A DNA stretch of 64,000 bases from Rhizophagus irregularis (lineage: Eukaryota; Glomeromycota; Glomeromycetes; Glomerales; Glomeraceae). The DNA lies in contig NC_089459.1 of NCBI RefSeq assembly GCF_026210795.1, positions 1,860,001 to 1,924,000 of the forward strand, in the 5' to 3' direction. Below, one piece after another: positions 1 to 10,433 of the stretch (position 1 is its first letter; every line of letters begins with the position of its first letter). Below the pieces are notes generated by a model. That model was not told where the DNA came from, ran no database searches, and saw nothing but the letters and a program-made list of their open reading frames with translations. The position numbers and the translations under genes were made by a program.

Positions 1-2205
1 CATCTGTGCTATGAGGACTTTGTATATTTATACCTTTAGAACTAGATATATCATAAAAAGTATCACTACATGTATATTGAATTTCATCTAAAAATCTCGT
101 TAACTCATCATTTTCATGTGAAGATAACTTTGATTTTGAATAGATTACATCATTTACATGCCATTTGTCACATTCACCACATTGAATTAGTGTACCTACA
201 TTTTTACAGTGCTATGCACTAGGTCTAAAACCCATTTCATTATTATTTTCATTTGATTTTTTTTTCTCCTTTAAAGAAGGTCTATATTCTTCTGTAGTTT
301 CTTTGCCATATAATTCTTCAAAACTTTTATATTTTTTACCATCTAATGTTGGAATTGGATCAGGAAAATTATGAATTTTAAGCCATGTTTCAGTATCACA
401 TCTTACAGGATTACATATGTGACAATCTGATATCCACATTTTTTAATTTCAAAAAAATAATGTCGGGACCTACAACAATGATTGTAAAATTCCAGAAATT
501 TAAATTTATTTTGAATACTTTTTTTTGAATTATCTTCAATTGTTAAAGAATCATCAATCAAAAGAAGTGAATTCCATAGCACAGTCATTTCCTCTTCAGA
601 AGCTGGTTTAAAGGTTTCAAATGGTTCTTCTTTTAATTCAAGTCTTTTGATTAAATTTTCCATCAATTCAATAGTAGGAAATAAACTATTTAAAAATTGT
701 TCTTTTAAATGTGGTTCTTCTTTAGCCTTATTTCGAATATCTTCCATTGAGTTGCAACATTTAATTAATTCTTCAAATTCCTTGTCCATTTCTGTTCTCA
801 TTAATCCAATACACTGTAATCCTAAATTTAAAATGGACATTATACGTTCAACAGGGTTTTTCCAAGAATGTCCTGAAGGTGTACGTACTGCTACTAATAA
901 ATCCAAATCTAATGACATGAATAATGAAATTAAAGAAAGTTGAACCTGTAAATAATTAACACGATGGTCTGGACCACCATCTGTATAAATGAATAAAAAT
1001 GGATTTTGTATATCATCATTTTTAAGTAAATTATATAATTCTGTATTATGTCTCATTGGATTAGATGGTTGGAATATTGAATCTTTTAACCTTGCATAAA
1101 CTTTTCCTTGATAAAATGATTCTTCAATAGATGTTGGTATATCACAAAACATTATAACACTAGGAATAATTTCACATTTTGTAAAGTCATGGTCACTAAC
1201 AATAAAAGACTTACTGCATGAAACTATTACTTGTTTTCCCCTTTCAACAGCAGCAACTGGGTAACCTGGTTCTCCAACTTTACATCTATGCTTGTCATCC
1301 ATAAAAATTAACCATGAATAATCTTTAAAAGTAATGGCTAATTCTTTTAAGTATTGAAACAATGCAGAAGCATAATGATTATCAATGTGATTATTTCTTA
1401 ATTGTCTACTTTGTACCATAAATTTAGCATCTAAAATTTCAGTATACTTTAAACTAGATAAATAAGTTGGATTTCGTGGCCAAAATTGAAGTCTTAACCA
1501 TTGTTCTGATGGTATTTCTGTATTTGGTGGACATAAATTTGCTACTTGTTGACGTAAATCTCGTATTGAAATTACTTGTGCCAAATGCTGAATCATATCA
1601 TGTCTTCTTTCATCTACAGTTAATACAGTTTCATTTATGGTACTTTCAAAATATTTTTTCCCATAGTTCCAAAAAGTATCATACTTACAATTAGTTGGAC
1701 CACTGTTAAGATGTCTAAGATCTGTAATAAATTCTGAATCACCTAGTTCAATCATTATATCAACTCTTTCATCAACTTTATGAGAAGTTGAATTTTCAGA
1801 TGCAGAAAAATCACCAAGCAAATCAGAAATGATATGTCGAAGCCTTGCTTTTTCACACTTTCCTACTTGTAACTCAAAATTTTCAATTAATTCTTTTTTC
1901 ATTGCCCGTATATGAAATATTTGCAATTGAGCTTTCAATTTTGTCCGAACCTCATAATTTTTATTAATTATTTCTGTTTCATTGGCTTCTAGATTAATCT
2001 GCCATATATATATTACATTTTGTGCTGTCCCATGATAATATTTGTATACACCAACTTTAAATAAAAAAGCTGAATCTAATCCTTCAATAAATCTATGCCT
2101 TTTCATTCTTTCTTCAGGACAAAATTCATTTACATTAAGTGGTTTCCAAAATTCTGCTTTTACCAATTCATTAGTTAATGAGCAATATTTATTTATATTT
2201 GTTTA
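1..2205 (-). pseudogene. DDE-transposase-like gene relic, catalytic and C-terminal zinc-finger part
   Basis: Minus-strand reading frame of about 590 codons (2166 to 403) with a DDE/RNase-H-like pattern. A first acidic block reads FMDDKHRCKVGEPGYPVAAV, a second reads IYTDGGPDHR about 115 residues later, and a Glu follows in NPVERIMS. These are the expected three acids of a cut-and-paste transposase core. The family is not resolved by eye. The gene is broken: a TAA at 2205-2203 separates it in frame from the upstream part. Near 440 the frame shifts at an A run into a frame that continues with CHIC...C to about 215. There a TAG interrupts the frame just before a Cys/His cluster (HCKNVG, QCGECDKWH) that runs to the window edge and resembles a PHD-like zinc finger. 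The three lesions make an active product unlikely. It continues beyond the left edge. Confidence 0.7.
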
Positions 2206-3359
2206 ATTACGCCAAATATTTGCTGAAAAAATTTCAATTGATCCTACTTCTATTTCATTAACTATGGGAGTTAATGAATTTTTGATTTCTTTACTTCGAA
2301 TTTGCTGATGATCTAAATATTCTGAGTATTTAGCTAGAATTTCACCAAATTTATATAATGATTCTTTTAGCCAATTAAACCTATTTTGCAACATCCAACT
2401 TAATTTAACATAATTAAGTATTTTCTTGTTTTGCTGAATTAATTCATCAGAATTAAACTTTGGCCTTGCACTTTTATAACTTTCTGGTTGTGATCTTCCA
2501 AAAAATTCATCAAAGATTACAGGAATTTTAAATTTTTGATTTAAAGTTTCTACAGATCTACTATCAATGTACCATAAAGCACTTGTTAAATCAGTTACAA
2601 ATTTTTTTCCAATACTCTGTGCAGCATCCCTTCCTTTCCATCCACCACCATTATTTTTAATCCAATTAGATAAATCAAGTCGCAACTTTTCTAATGCATT
2701 TCTTGGAGAATTGCCAAATTCTAGAACAAATAGATTACTTGAATTGGCATTTAAAATATCAAAAGCATTAATAATAGGAGTCCTACTATGTATCACTGTT
2801 TCTTGCAATACCAGATAAAAATTTGCGTAAATTCCATATTGACATATAGCTTCCACTGGTAAAAAAATGGTCTATCCTACACATATCCTACACATATCTT
2901 ACATATATCGGGTACTCAAAATGTAGAAAATCATACACAAATAATACACATATCATACACATATCGGGTACTTATATATATAGTATACCTATCAGGTACC
3001 TGATATATGTATGATATATATATTAGTACCTGATATGTGTATGATATGTGTATTATTTGTGTATGATTTTCTACATTTTGAGTACCCAATATGTGTAAGA
3101 TATGTGTAGGATAAATCATTTTTTTACCAGTGTTCCCAAGCAATACAGTTTGGTGAAACTTTTTTCCCAGCTAATGTTTTCGATGAACTAAATTTTACTT
3201 CAAAATCTGCTCCCAGAAATTAGATGACAAACATGAAATTGATATATCATTAAAAAAATCCTTTATTTTTGTCTCTTTTTCAAGTAAACCTTCCCAATCT
3301 TTAAAGTTACAGAGTTGTAACTTATTTGTACATGTATGATAGGCATTTTTAGTAACAAA
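2206..3359 (-). pseudogene. N-terminal part of the same transposase-like relic, split by a small TIR element
   Basis: The frame from 2853 to 2206 (IWRN before the TAA) reads straight into the catalytic part once that stop is ignored, so both belong to one old gene. Upstream, the frame is cut at 2853 by the element at 2854-3132 and resumes beyond it: the codons before the insertion read SPNCIAWE and those after it read AICQYGIY, joined at the GAA that forms the TSD. Further upstream there is one more frame change near 3195-3215, where FWEQILK ends at a stop and FEVKFSSS continues in another frame. The part upstream of that reads FVTKNAYHTC and starts after a plausible acceptor (T-rich tract then CAG) ending at 3360. 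No function is assigned to this part; a DNA-binding N-terminus would be usual for transposases. Confidence 0.6.
2854..3132. mobile_element. 279-bp non-autonomous TIR element with CACTG ends and 3-bp TSD
   Basis: The ends are CACTGGTAAAAAAATG and its inverse, and the whole element is close to a palindrome built from ACACATATC-type words. TTC flanks both sides (2851-2853 and 3133-3135). Removing the element and one TTC restores the open frame of the gene it sits in, which fixes its borders. A CACTG terminus with a 3-bp TSD fits the CACTA (En/Spm) superfamily; the assignment is inferred. It has no coding capacity. Confidence 0.8.
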
Positions 3360-3752
3360 CTGGAATGAAAAAAAATTGATTATCTTTATTTTTATTTTTA
3401 TGATGCAGAAGAAAAAATTTGATTATCTTTGAAACCCCTTAAATTCATCTAATTATAAACTAATCGGTCACGTGACTTATAATAAAAATTTTTTATTAAT
3501 AAAAAATAAAACCCGGGTCCCCAAGTCAATTTTAAATTTCAATGTTACGTGAACCGAAAATATTAGTTTGCGTGGCCTTACAATTCCAGAGAGATATTAG
3601 TGAAAGTAATTGTTAATTTGTATAATTAGTAGTTTGGTACAAATATATATATTATATATTATCAAAATAAGTTTTTTATTTAATTTTTATTATTATATGT
3701 TAAAATAATTTTGGTATTCATTTTTATTATCTTTTTTTTCTAAAAAAAAAAG

Positions 3753-3801
<49 letters not shown>

Positions 3802-4008
3802 AGAGAAAAGAATATTTTTGAAAAAATAAACAAAAAATAAACAATAACGTGTTATTAATGCATGTGATCAGCGATCAGCTGAATTTTAATTGGTTAAATA
3901 TAGAAATGCAAAAATTAAAAAGCAGAAGTATTTTTTTAAAATTTAAATCATACAGATTGTTTAATTAGTAATTTAAAAGTTCTTTTTTTTTAATAAGAAA
4001 ATTTGGAA
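3360..4008. other. Non-coding spacer with long poly-A tract
   Basis: No reading frame with coding character. It contains a TCACGTGA palindrome near 3468 and an almost pure A tract of about 50 bases (about 3748-3799). The tract could be microsatellite-like or the tail of an old retroposon; no element body is recognisable in front of it. Confidence 0.6.
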
Positions 4009-4530
4009 AAATTTTACTTAATACTGCTTAATTTTTAAATTAATGCCTTAATACTAAATTAGCTAAATTAGAATTAAGAAAAATTTGTGAGAATTTTCTT
4101 TGATACTGCTTAATTTTTAAATTAAAGCCTTAATATTAAATTAGTTAAATTAGAATTAAGCAGTATTAAGAAAAATTCGCAAGAATTTTCCTTGATACTG
4201 CTTAATTTTTAAATTAAAGCCTTAATACTACTAAATTAGTTAAATTAGAATTAAGCAGTATTAAGAAAAATTCTCAAGAATTTTCCTTAATACTGCTTAA
4301 TTTTTAAATTAAAGTCTTAATACTAAATTAGTTAAATTAGAATTAAGCAGTATTAAGAAAAATTCACAAGAATTTTCCTTGATACTGCTTAATTTTTAAA
4401 TTAAAACCTTAATACTAAATTAGTTAAATTAGAATTAAGTAGTATTAAGAAAAATTCATGAGAATTTTCCTTGATACTGCTTAAAAATTAAACAGTATTA
4501 ACAAAAATTCTTGCGAATTTTTTAATAATT
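4009..4530. repeat. Tandem satellite, about 92-bp unit, each unit a hairpin
   Basis: About five imperfect copies. The anchor GAATTTTC..TGATACTGC recurs at about 4091, 4183, 4278, 4370 and 4462 (steps 92, 95, 92, 92). Each unit contains TACTGCTTAATTTT and, further on, AATTAAGCAGTA, so every unit can fold back on itself. Confidence 0.85.
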
Positions 4531-4584
4531 GTGATTTTACAACAGTGAGTTTTTGGGTAGTATATATTAGCAGATACTAGTATT

Positions 4585-5512
4585 TAGTGTTCTGAATGGG
4601 TCGGGTCAGGTCAGGTAATCCGTCTTATCCAACCCGACAAAAAAAACTGGGTCAGGTCGGGTAATCCGTCTTACCCGACTCGACCTATTGACCCGTTTGA
4701 CCTGTATATCAAAAATGACTAAAAAAATAAAAAAATACAGGTTTTTTAATTGAAAACGTCAAACTCAACGTTTTTAGTTAAAGAAAAGTTTTTTTATGAA
4801 AAATGTTGAATCTGACGTTTTTTAGTTAAAAAAAAACAAAACCCGCTAAACTTGACGTTTTTCTGTTAAAAAAGTAACGTTTTGGCATTTTTTTTAATAT
4901 TTATTATATGAAAAAATGCCGAAATGTTTTTTTTAATAGTATTGCAATAAAAAAACATTTTCAGCATTTTTTTTGATATTATTATTTGAAAAAACGCTGA
5001 AATGTTTTTTCTTAATAATAATGCAAAAAAAAACGTTTCGCATTTTTTTTTAATAATTTTATATGAAAAAATGCTGAAACGTTTTTTCTGTAATAATTAA
5101 TACAAAAAAAACATTTCAGCATTTTTTTTTAATAATTTTATATGAAAAAACGCCAAAACGTTTTTTCTTAATAATAATGCAAAAAAAACATTTTGGCATT
5201 TTTTTCTAATAATTTTATATGAAAAACGCTGAAATGTTTTTCTATAATAATTAATACAAAAAAAAACATTTCAGCGTTTTTTTCTAATAATTTTATATGA
5301 AAAAACGTCAAAACGTTTTTTCTTAATAATAATGCAAAAAAAAACGTTTTTAGTATTTTTTTTACATATTTGACCAGAAATATTATGTCGGGTCAAATAG
5401 GTCAATGGGTCAGGTCAAACTGAGGTCAGGTCATGAATTTGATGACCTAACCCAAAATTTTTGGGTCAACCCGACGGGTCACCCGAATTGACCCGACCTG
5501 TTCAGTACACTA
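4585..5512. mobile_element. 928-bp non-autonomous hAT-type element with 8-bp TSD
   Basis: The TIRs are TAGTGTTCTGAATGGGTCGG on the left and the inverse of TAGTGTACTGAACAGGTCGG on the right. They are flanked by a perfect 8-bp duplication CTAGTATT (4577-4584 and 5513-5520). An 8-bp TSD with a TAGTG start is characteristic of hAT transposons. There is no transposase frame. The GGGTC/GACCC-rich subterminal zones bracket an array (about 4870-5350) of alternating GCATTTTTTTT and AAAAAACGCTGAAATG words with a period near 78 bp. Confidence 0.85.
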
Positions 5513-6008
5513 CTAGTATTGTTTGATGCTTTAAAGTGTAGAAAAACTTACCCTATCACACGTCAAATAAATAAAAATTGGCAAAAAATCAGATAGTCAA
5601 TTTTTAGCTATATTTGTCTGATTTATAGCTTTTTGTAGCCGATTTTTTAGCATGAATTGACAAAAATTGGATATGCCAATTTTTAAATTGCATATTCAAA
5701 TCGGACTGCTAATTTTAGCTATATTTGTCTGATTTGTGACTTTTTACAGCTGTATTACCAATTTTTAACCACATTTTTCAGTTTTTTCACTATACAAAAA
5801 AATTGTATATACATTATAAAATATATATTTTTATAAAAAATTATATTGTAATATTGAATTAAATTTTAAAAAATATTTTATTAAGCAATATTAAATAAAA
5901 AACTAATCTTAAATAATTAAATTTTAAACAAAATACATTTAAGAATATAAATTTACTTGTAATTCAATGTAATACACATAATTATAAAAAATTAATAACT
6001 TCACAAAT

Positions 6009-6205
6009 TAAGGTTGCAGGCGAAACTCCATAGTAAACGCAAAACTTGACAAAACTATATTAAAATATTAATAAAAATTTGGCGAAACTTGACTATAAAA
6101 ATCATATGAAATGACAAAACTATAATAAATTCTTATAAAAAAATTGACGAAACTGAAGTTTAGACGTTTTGCCAAATTCAAAAACCAGTTTAACCTGCAA
6201 CCTTA
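6009..6205. mobile_element. 197-bp MITE with TIR TAAGGTTGCAGG
   Basis: The left end is TAAGGTTGCAGGCGAAACT and the right end is AGTTTAACCTGCAACCTTAC. CACAAAT occurs immediately outside both ends (6002-6008 and 6206-6212), consistent with a 7-8 bp TSD of the hAT type. There is no coding capacity. It is nested in the larger inverted-repeat region. Confidence 0.65.
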
Positions 6206-6229
6206 CCACAAATATTAACTGTGCCTTCA

Positions 6230-6860
6230 TTAAAATAAATATTCAAGTAGATTTTAAGCTGCTGAACAATTTTCAATTAATAAAAAAAGTCGATTTACTT
6301 TGGCTAAAGTGCTCAAAATACGCTCTGAAGTAATAAAATTGAAAAAATAAAATTCGTAAATATGTACTATTGTGAAAATTGTGAATAACTCATCAAGTGT
6401 TAACTATACCTTCGTAAAAATTAATATTTAAGTAGATTTTGACATGCTAAACAACTTTCAATTAATATAAGAAGTTGGTTTACTTTGGATAAAGTGCTCA
6501 AAATACGCTCTGAAGTGACAAAATGAAAAAAATAAAATTCGTGAATGAGTACTGTTATGAAAATTGTGAATAACTCATCAAGTATTAACTGTACCTTCGT
6601 GAAAATTAATATTCAAGTAGATTTTAATCTGCCAAACAACTTACAATTAATATAAGAAGTTGATTTACTTTGGCTAAAGATCTTAAAATATGCTCTGAAG
6701 GTAAAAAAATTTGTAACTTAATACTACTGTATTATATAAAAAATGTAAATAATTCCAAAAATATTAACTGTACTTTTATGATCTTAACAGTTTTAAACTT
6801 ACTGAACTACTTTTAATTAAAAGAATAAGATTTACTTCAGCCAAAATGCTCAAACCATAC
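6230..6860. repeat. Tandem repeat, about 185-bp unit, 3-4 copies
   Basis: GATTTACTTTGGCTAAAG (or close variants) recurs at about 6292, 6478, 6662 and 6829. The text between, including CTCAAAATACGCTCTGAAG and AACTCATCAAGT, is conserved for the first three copies. The last copy is more diverged and shorter. Confidence 0.8.
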
Positions 6861-7214
6861 TTTGAAATATATGTAAAAAAAATATAATATTTGTTTATAT
6901 TTTAAATTATGAGTTATTTAATTTAAATGTATTTATATTTAAGAAAAAAAATATTTTAATTCTATTTTATAAAGTATTTATTGCCATTTTTAAAATGGTT
7001 GAAATTTGATAATTTATATGAGGTGATGATAAAAACACACAAAAAAACTACACAAAAAATTATATCAAAAAACACACTCAAAAAAACACATGTAATGTGT
7101 ATTATGTAATACGAGATCACAAAATCTTGAGTTTTTTTTTGCGCTAAAAGCCTTTAAAAGGTTGGAATTGACAGGCCGTATTGATATTAGCTCTATTACT
7201 CGCTCTATCTCAGC

Positions 7215-7334
7215 TCAAATATCAATCGGATCTGAGAAATTCTCAACATGGATATTTGGATTTAACTGATCTATAGCTTCTTTGATAATTTTATAACACC
7301 CTTCCAGCTTAAGATTTTTTAAATTAATTGACAT
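7215..7334 (-). pseudogene. F-box/LRR-type gene fragment
   Basis: A 39-codon minus-strand frame starts [20 protein letters not shown] and continues [12 protein letters not shown] before a TGA. The LKL.GCY.I..EAI pattern is a leucine-rich-repeat unit, and the [11 protein letters not shown] ending resembles the C-termini of the large F-box/LRR family of Rhizophagus (recalled, not searched). The frame stays open for about 25 more codons after the stop. With no F-box, no other repeats and an in-frame stop, this is a scrap rather than a gene. It lies inside the putative 2.8-kb TIR element, so it may have been picked up by it. Confidence 0.45.
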
Positions 7335-7785
7335 TTATTTTTTATTTATTTTTATATAAAATTTAAAAACTATGCATAAAATGAATAATCCAAGTTAATA
7401 AAGAATTTGAATATGTTGTTTAGATTAAATTTTAATTATATTTACCCACACTAACTATAGTTTATTATACCAAATTTCACTTATTAAATAACGTTTAAGA
7501 TAAAAAAGATTAATCAATTAAATAAATTTTATTAAAACAAAATCCCATAATATGACATAACAATAAATAATAAACAAACTTTGTAGCAACTTATTAAAAA
7601 TATTTCTCCCTTTTCTTTCTATTCCAAAGCTATAAATATAAGATTTTAATTATTAATTAGTTAATAAGTTTTTAAGTAAAAAAATTATATAGATAGAGTA
7701 TTTCCACATAAATATGTAAAGTAGTGCCATAAAATACCATTTTACTGCTTTCCAAAAGGACTGAGAATACTTTGGTTAATTTAGT

Positions 7786-7866
7786 TGTAGTGTGATTCTA
7801 GTGTAGTGTCTTTTTTATTCACTGTGATCTAAGTGTGATTCTAGTGTGATTCAAGTGTGATTCAAG
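7786..7866. repeat. 11-bp tandem repeat AGTGTGATTCT/A
   Basis: AGTGTGATTCT, AGTGTGATTCA and close variants repeat about five times in two blocks separated by a T-rich interruption. A short minisatellite with no coding reading. Confidence 0.65.
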
Positions 7867-8729
7867 TAAGATCTTGAAGTTAAAGAGTAAAAATACCAGT
7901 CTATTTTTGACTAAACCTTACAAACTCATAGTATACACACGTGTTTATTGAAATATTTAAAAAAAATATAGTAGAACTATAAAAAATTTAAACTTTAAAT
8001 ATAAAGAACGAAAATTTTTTTTCGTATATAAAATTTTTTTGTGTTACATGATCGACATCGATTTCAACCATTTTGAAAACCGCAATAAAAAGTATTTTAG
8101 TAAAGTTTTTGAGGCAAAAAATAATTATAACTGAAATAAAAAAAAAATCTAAGTTAATAAATAAATGTTAAACCATGATACATAATCATATGTTATATAT
8201 TAAAATCAGAAATTTTATATTAAAATCGAAAAATCCTATTACAAATAACCAAAAATCGGCAATTTCATGTTAAAAATCAGAAATATTATATTAAAATCAG
8301 AAATATTTATTAAAATCAGAAATATTATATTAAAATTGCCAAAAAATCAGACAGCCATATTAAAAAGGGCAAAAATCCGACTTTTATTTATTTGACCTGT
8401 GTATATCTGTAGAAAATACATTATAAACGTATGAATTTTAATATACTTTAGAATAATATGTATACCATATCCTTCATTTACAATATTTTTGCGAACTGTA
8501 TACAAAATACTGATATACAGTAGAAATGATATACGTTATAGACATATGAATTTAATATACTGTATCACACAGTATGTTTATCGTATACTTTATTGTATTT
8601 TTTACTAAACACATTTTGTGAACAGTATACATTATACTGATATGCCATATGTAAAAATGCGAACTGTATCAAAAATACGTATATATAGTGTAAAAACCGT
8701 ATACATATTTTTTATAGGGCTTGAGTGAA

Positions 8730-9240
8730 TAACCATCTAATACTCTCTTTTATAATCATTTATTAGCTATACATCACCATTATAGTTATTAGCATCCCTA
8801 GTGGTTTTTGAATTTAAGGAGTGAGTAACTACTAACCACCAGGATAAGAAGAACTAAGGAATATGCAAGGTTACCAGTTGAAATTTAACCTACCTGCTAC
8901 CTTTCAAATTACCAACCAGCATCTTAGACAAACTGGGAATTGAACCCAGATACCTTACACCCAAACATCAGCTATATATTACCCATTAACAACTTCGATC
9001 TAACCATGTTCTTGTGGAATGGTAACTACTGAGGTCTTAGGGACTATCATCTATAGGAGAACTTTTTAGTATCATGCAATTCCCAAGAGAATATCCATCT
9101 CATTTTAAATAATCCCTACAGCCAAGGTATATGATGGTACTATATTGACCCTAAGAGTGATCTTAGCTACAGATTTGCATGGTTTTACCCAGCTAAGCCT
9201 ACCAATCCTTCAGGCTTCTTCAGGTATAGCTACCAACTTA
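8730..9240 (-). mobile_element. tRNA-derived SINE-like unit (candidate)
   Basis: On the minus strand, 8946-8936 reads GGTTCAATTCC, an exact match to the RNA polymerase III B-box consensus GGTTCRANYCC. It sits in CTGGGTTCAATTCCCAG, which mimics a tRNA T arm. About 15 bases upstream, 8974-8961 reads TAGCTGATGTTTGG, a weak A-box. The A-to-B distance is shorter than in a functional tRNA and no cloverleaf can be drawn. The surrounding half kilobase is clearly richer in G+C than its neighbourhood, which suggests an inserted unit. The borders are uncertain. Confidence 0.4.
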
Positions 9241-9429
9241 TAATAAAGCTTTTTAGCAAATTTAACAAATTTTCAAATTATTATAAAACCATTTTTTTTT
9301 GTTTAATTGGCAAATTAAATATAATTTTAATTAGTATAAGTTATATTTTTAAAATTTTGTAAATTGAATATATTCTTATAATATTTTTGGCAAATTGGTA
9401 CTTTTTTTATAAAATTTTTCTTGCTATTC

Positions 9430-9845
9430 ATCTTTGAAACATCATCAGTGGTAACATCATTACCAAAATTAGGATTGAGTTCCGGGCAGAATTAAAAGTG
9501 TGATGAAATTCTGTTCCCGATCAGTGATGTGCATTGGAAGCTTCCAATAACTTTTTATTGGAATTGGAAGTCTTGGAATTGGAAGAATTGAGAGATTCCG
9601 ATATTCCAATAATTTTCAACACTATATACGTATATTGGCATTGGAAGACTCGGAATTGGAAGAATTGGAAGAATTGGAATATTCCAATATTCCAATAATT
9701 TTCAACACATATTAGTTTTTATACATACTAGAATTAGAAGAATTAGAATATTCCAGTAGCTTCCAATCTTCCAATGCACATCACTGCTGGTGATGATCAC
9801 ACTATTCACTTACGAGTGAGATTCTACCATTTTAAATTTAAAAAG
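9430..9845. repeat. Dispersed repeat interrupted by a 265-bp element
   Basis: GGGCAGAATTAAAAGTGT.ATGAAA.TCTG, then GCTGGTG..G.T.A and CACTTACG.GTGAGATT, are shared with 41733-41850. In this copy the repeat is split at 9521/9787 by a TIR element. In the other copy the corresponding place carries only a short filler (TTAATATTTTCTAAT). Confidence 0.6.
9522..9786. mobile_element. 265-bp MITE with TIR CAGTGATGTGCATTGGAAG
   Basis: CAGTGATGTGCATTGGAAGC at the left end faces its inverse CTTCCAATGCACATCACTG (allowing a small duplication) at the right end. The interior is a string of TTGGAATTGGAAG and ATTCCAATA words, so the element is nearly palindromic. The CAGTGATG start is hAT-like, but I could not find an exact 8-bp TSD. 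Confidence 0.7.
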
Positions 9846-9932
9846 TGAATGAACATTCACAGAATTACAACCATTGTTTTTTTATGAAGTTTGGTTTTTT
9901 TTGGTATCTGATAATTGAAATCTTTATGGTTT

Positions 9933-10433
9933 ACCGTTGGCCACTGCATATAGTACCCAGGGTCTTATTCAAGAACTCGATATTTTAAATTGAATAGTAC
10001 CCGCGGGTACTTCGTTAGGAGCCGGGTACTATATTTGGAATTTTGGATATAAATTATATGAAAAGTAATAAATTATTAGAGGTTATACCTAGAGGTGCAG
10101 CCTTAATGACGTGACGTAACTCTTAGTTAAGCACGTCATAGACGTATGTTGGACGTAACTCTAAAAAATAAAAATTTTATATGAAAAAAAGTGATGTGGC
10201 GTAATATTGGTTAAGTCATGTCATAGACGTATATAGGACGTAACCCTAGGGAGAGCATAAGGCTGCACTCTTAGTTATACCCCGGGTATTATTCAAGAAC
10301 TAGGTAGCATGAGTGGTGAATAATACCCGGGTCTTTAATCATGGGGGGTAGATACTATTTTTGAGGTTACCGGACTGGGATGCTAAGAGAGGGTAAGTTT
10401 CGTAACGAAATACTATATGCAGTGGCCAATGGT
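9933..10433. mobile_element. About 500-bp TIR element, itself carrying a nested MITE
   Basis: ACCGTTGGCCACTGCATATA at the left faces TATATGCAGTGGCCAATGGT at the right. Subterminal GGGTACTAT and CCCGGGTATTATTCAAGAAC words occur in both halves. No reading frame. A smaller element with its own TSD sits in the middle (10090-10273). Confidence 0.7.
10090..10273. mobile_element. 184-bp hAT-type MITE with perfect 8-bp TSD
   Basis: The ends are TAGAGGTGCAGCCTTA and the inverse of TAAGAGTGCAGCCTTA. GTTATACC is duplicated on both sides (10082-10089 and 10274-10281). The interior has GACGTAAC words and two related halves containing AAGTCATGTCATAGACGTAT-like text. Non-coding. Confidence 0.85.

Larger units (their letters stand above)
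5557..8401. mobile_element. Possible 2.8-kb non-autonomous TIR element
   Basis: CACACGTCAAATAAATAAAA at 5557 faces its near-inverse ending at 8401 (inverse reads CACAGGTCAAATAAATAAAA). TAT lies directly outside each end, a possible 3-bp TSD. Subterminal words such as TGTCTGATTT and ATCAGA occur near both ends. The interior holds another small element (6009-6205), a 185-bp tandem array and a fragment of an LRR gene, but no transposase. The ends are only about 20 bp of matched sequence, so it could also be two separate copies of a shorter repeat. Confidence 0.5.

Noticed and set aside
647-943. Plus-strand open frame of 98 codons
   Set aside because: It is the shadow of the transposase-like frame on the opposite strand.
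3748-3799. Poly-A tract as the tail of a LINE or processed gene
   Set aside because: No retroposon body or TSD could be recognised upstream; A and T tracts are common throughout this window.
8936-8974. A functional tRNA gene
   Set aside because: The B-box is perfect but no acceptor stem, anticodon arm or correct A-to-B spacing can be drawn; treated as SINE-like.
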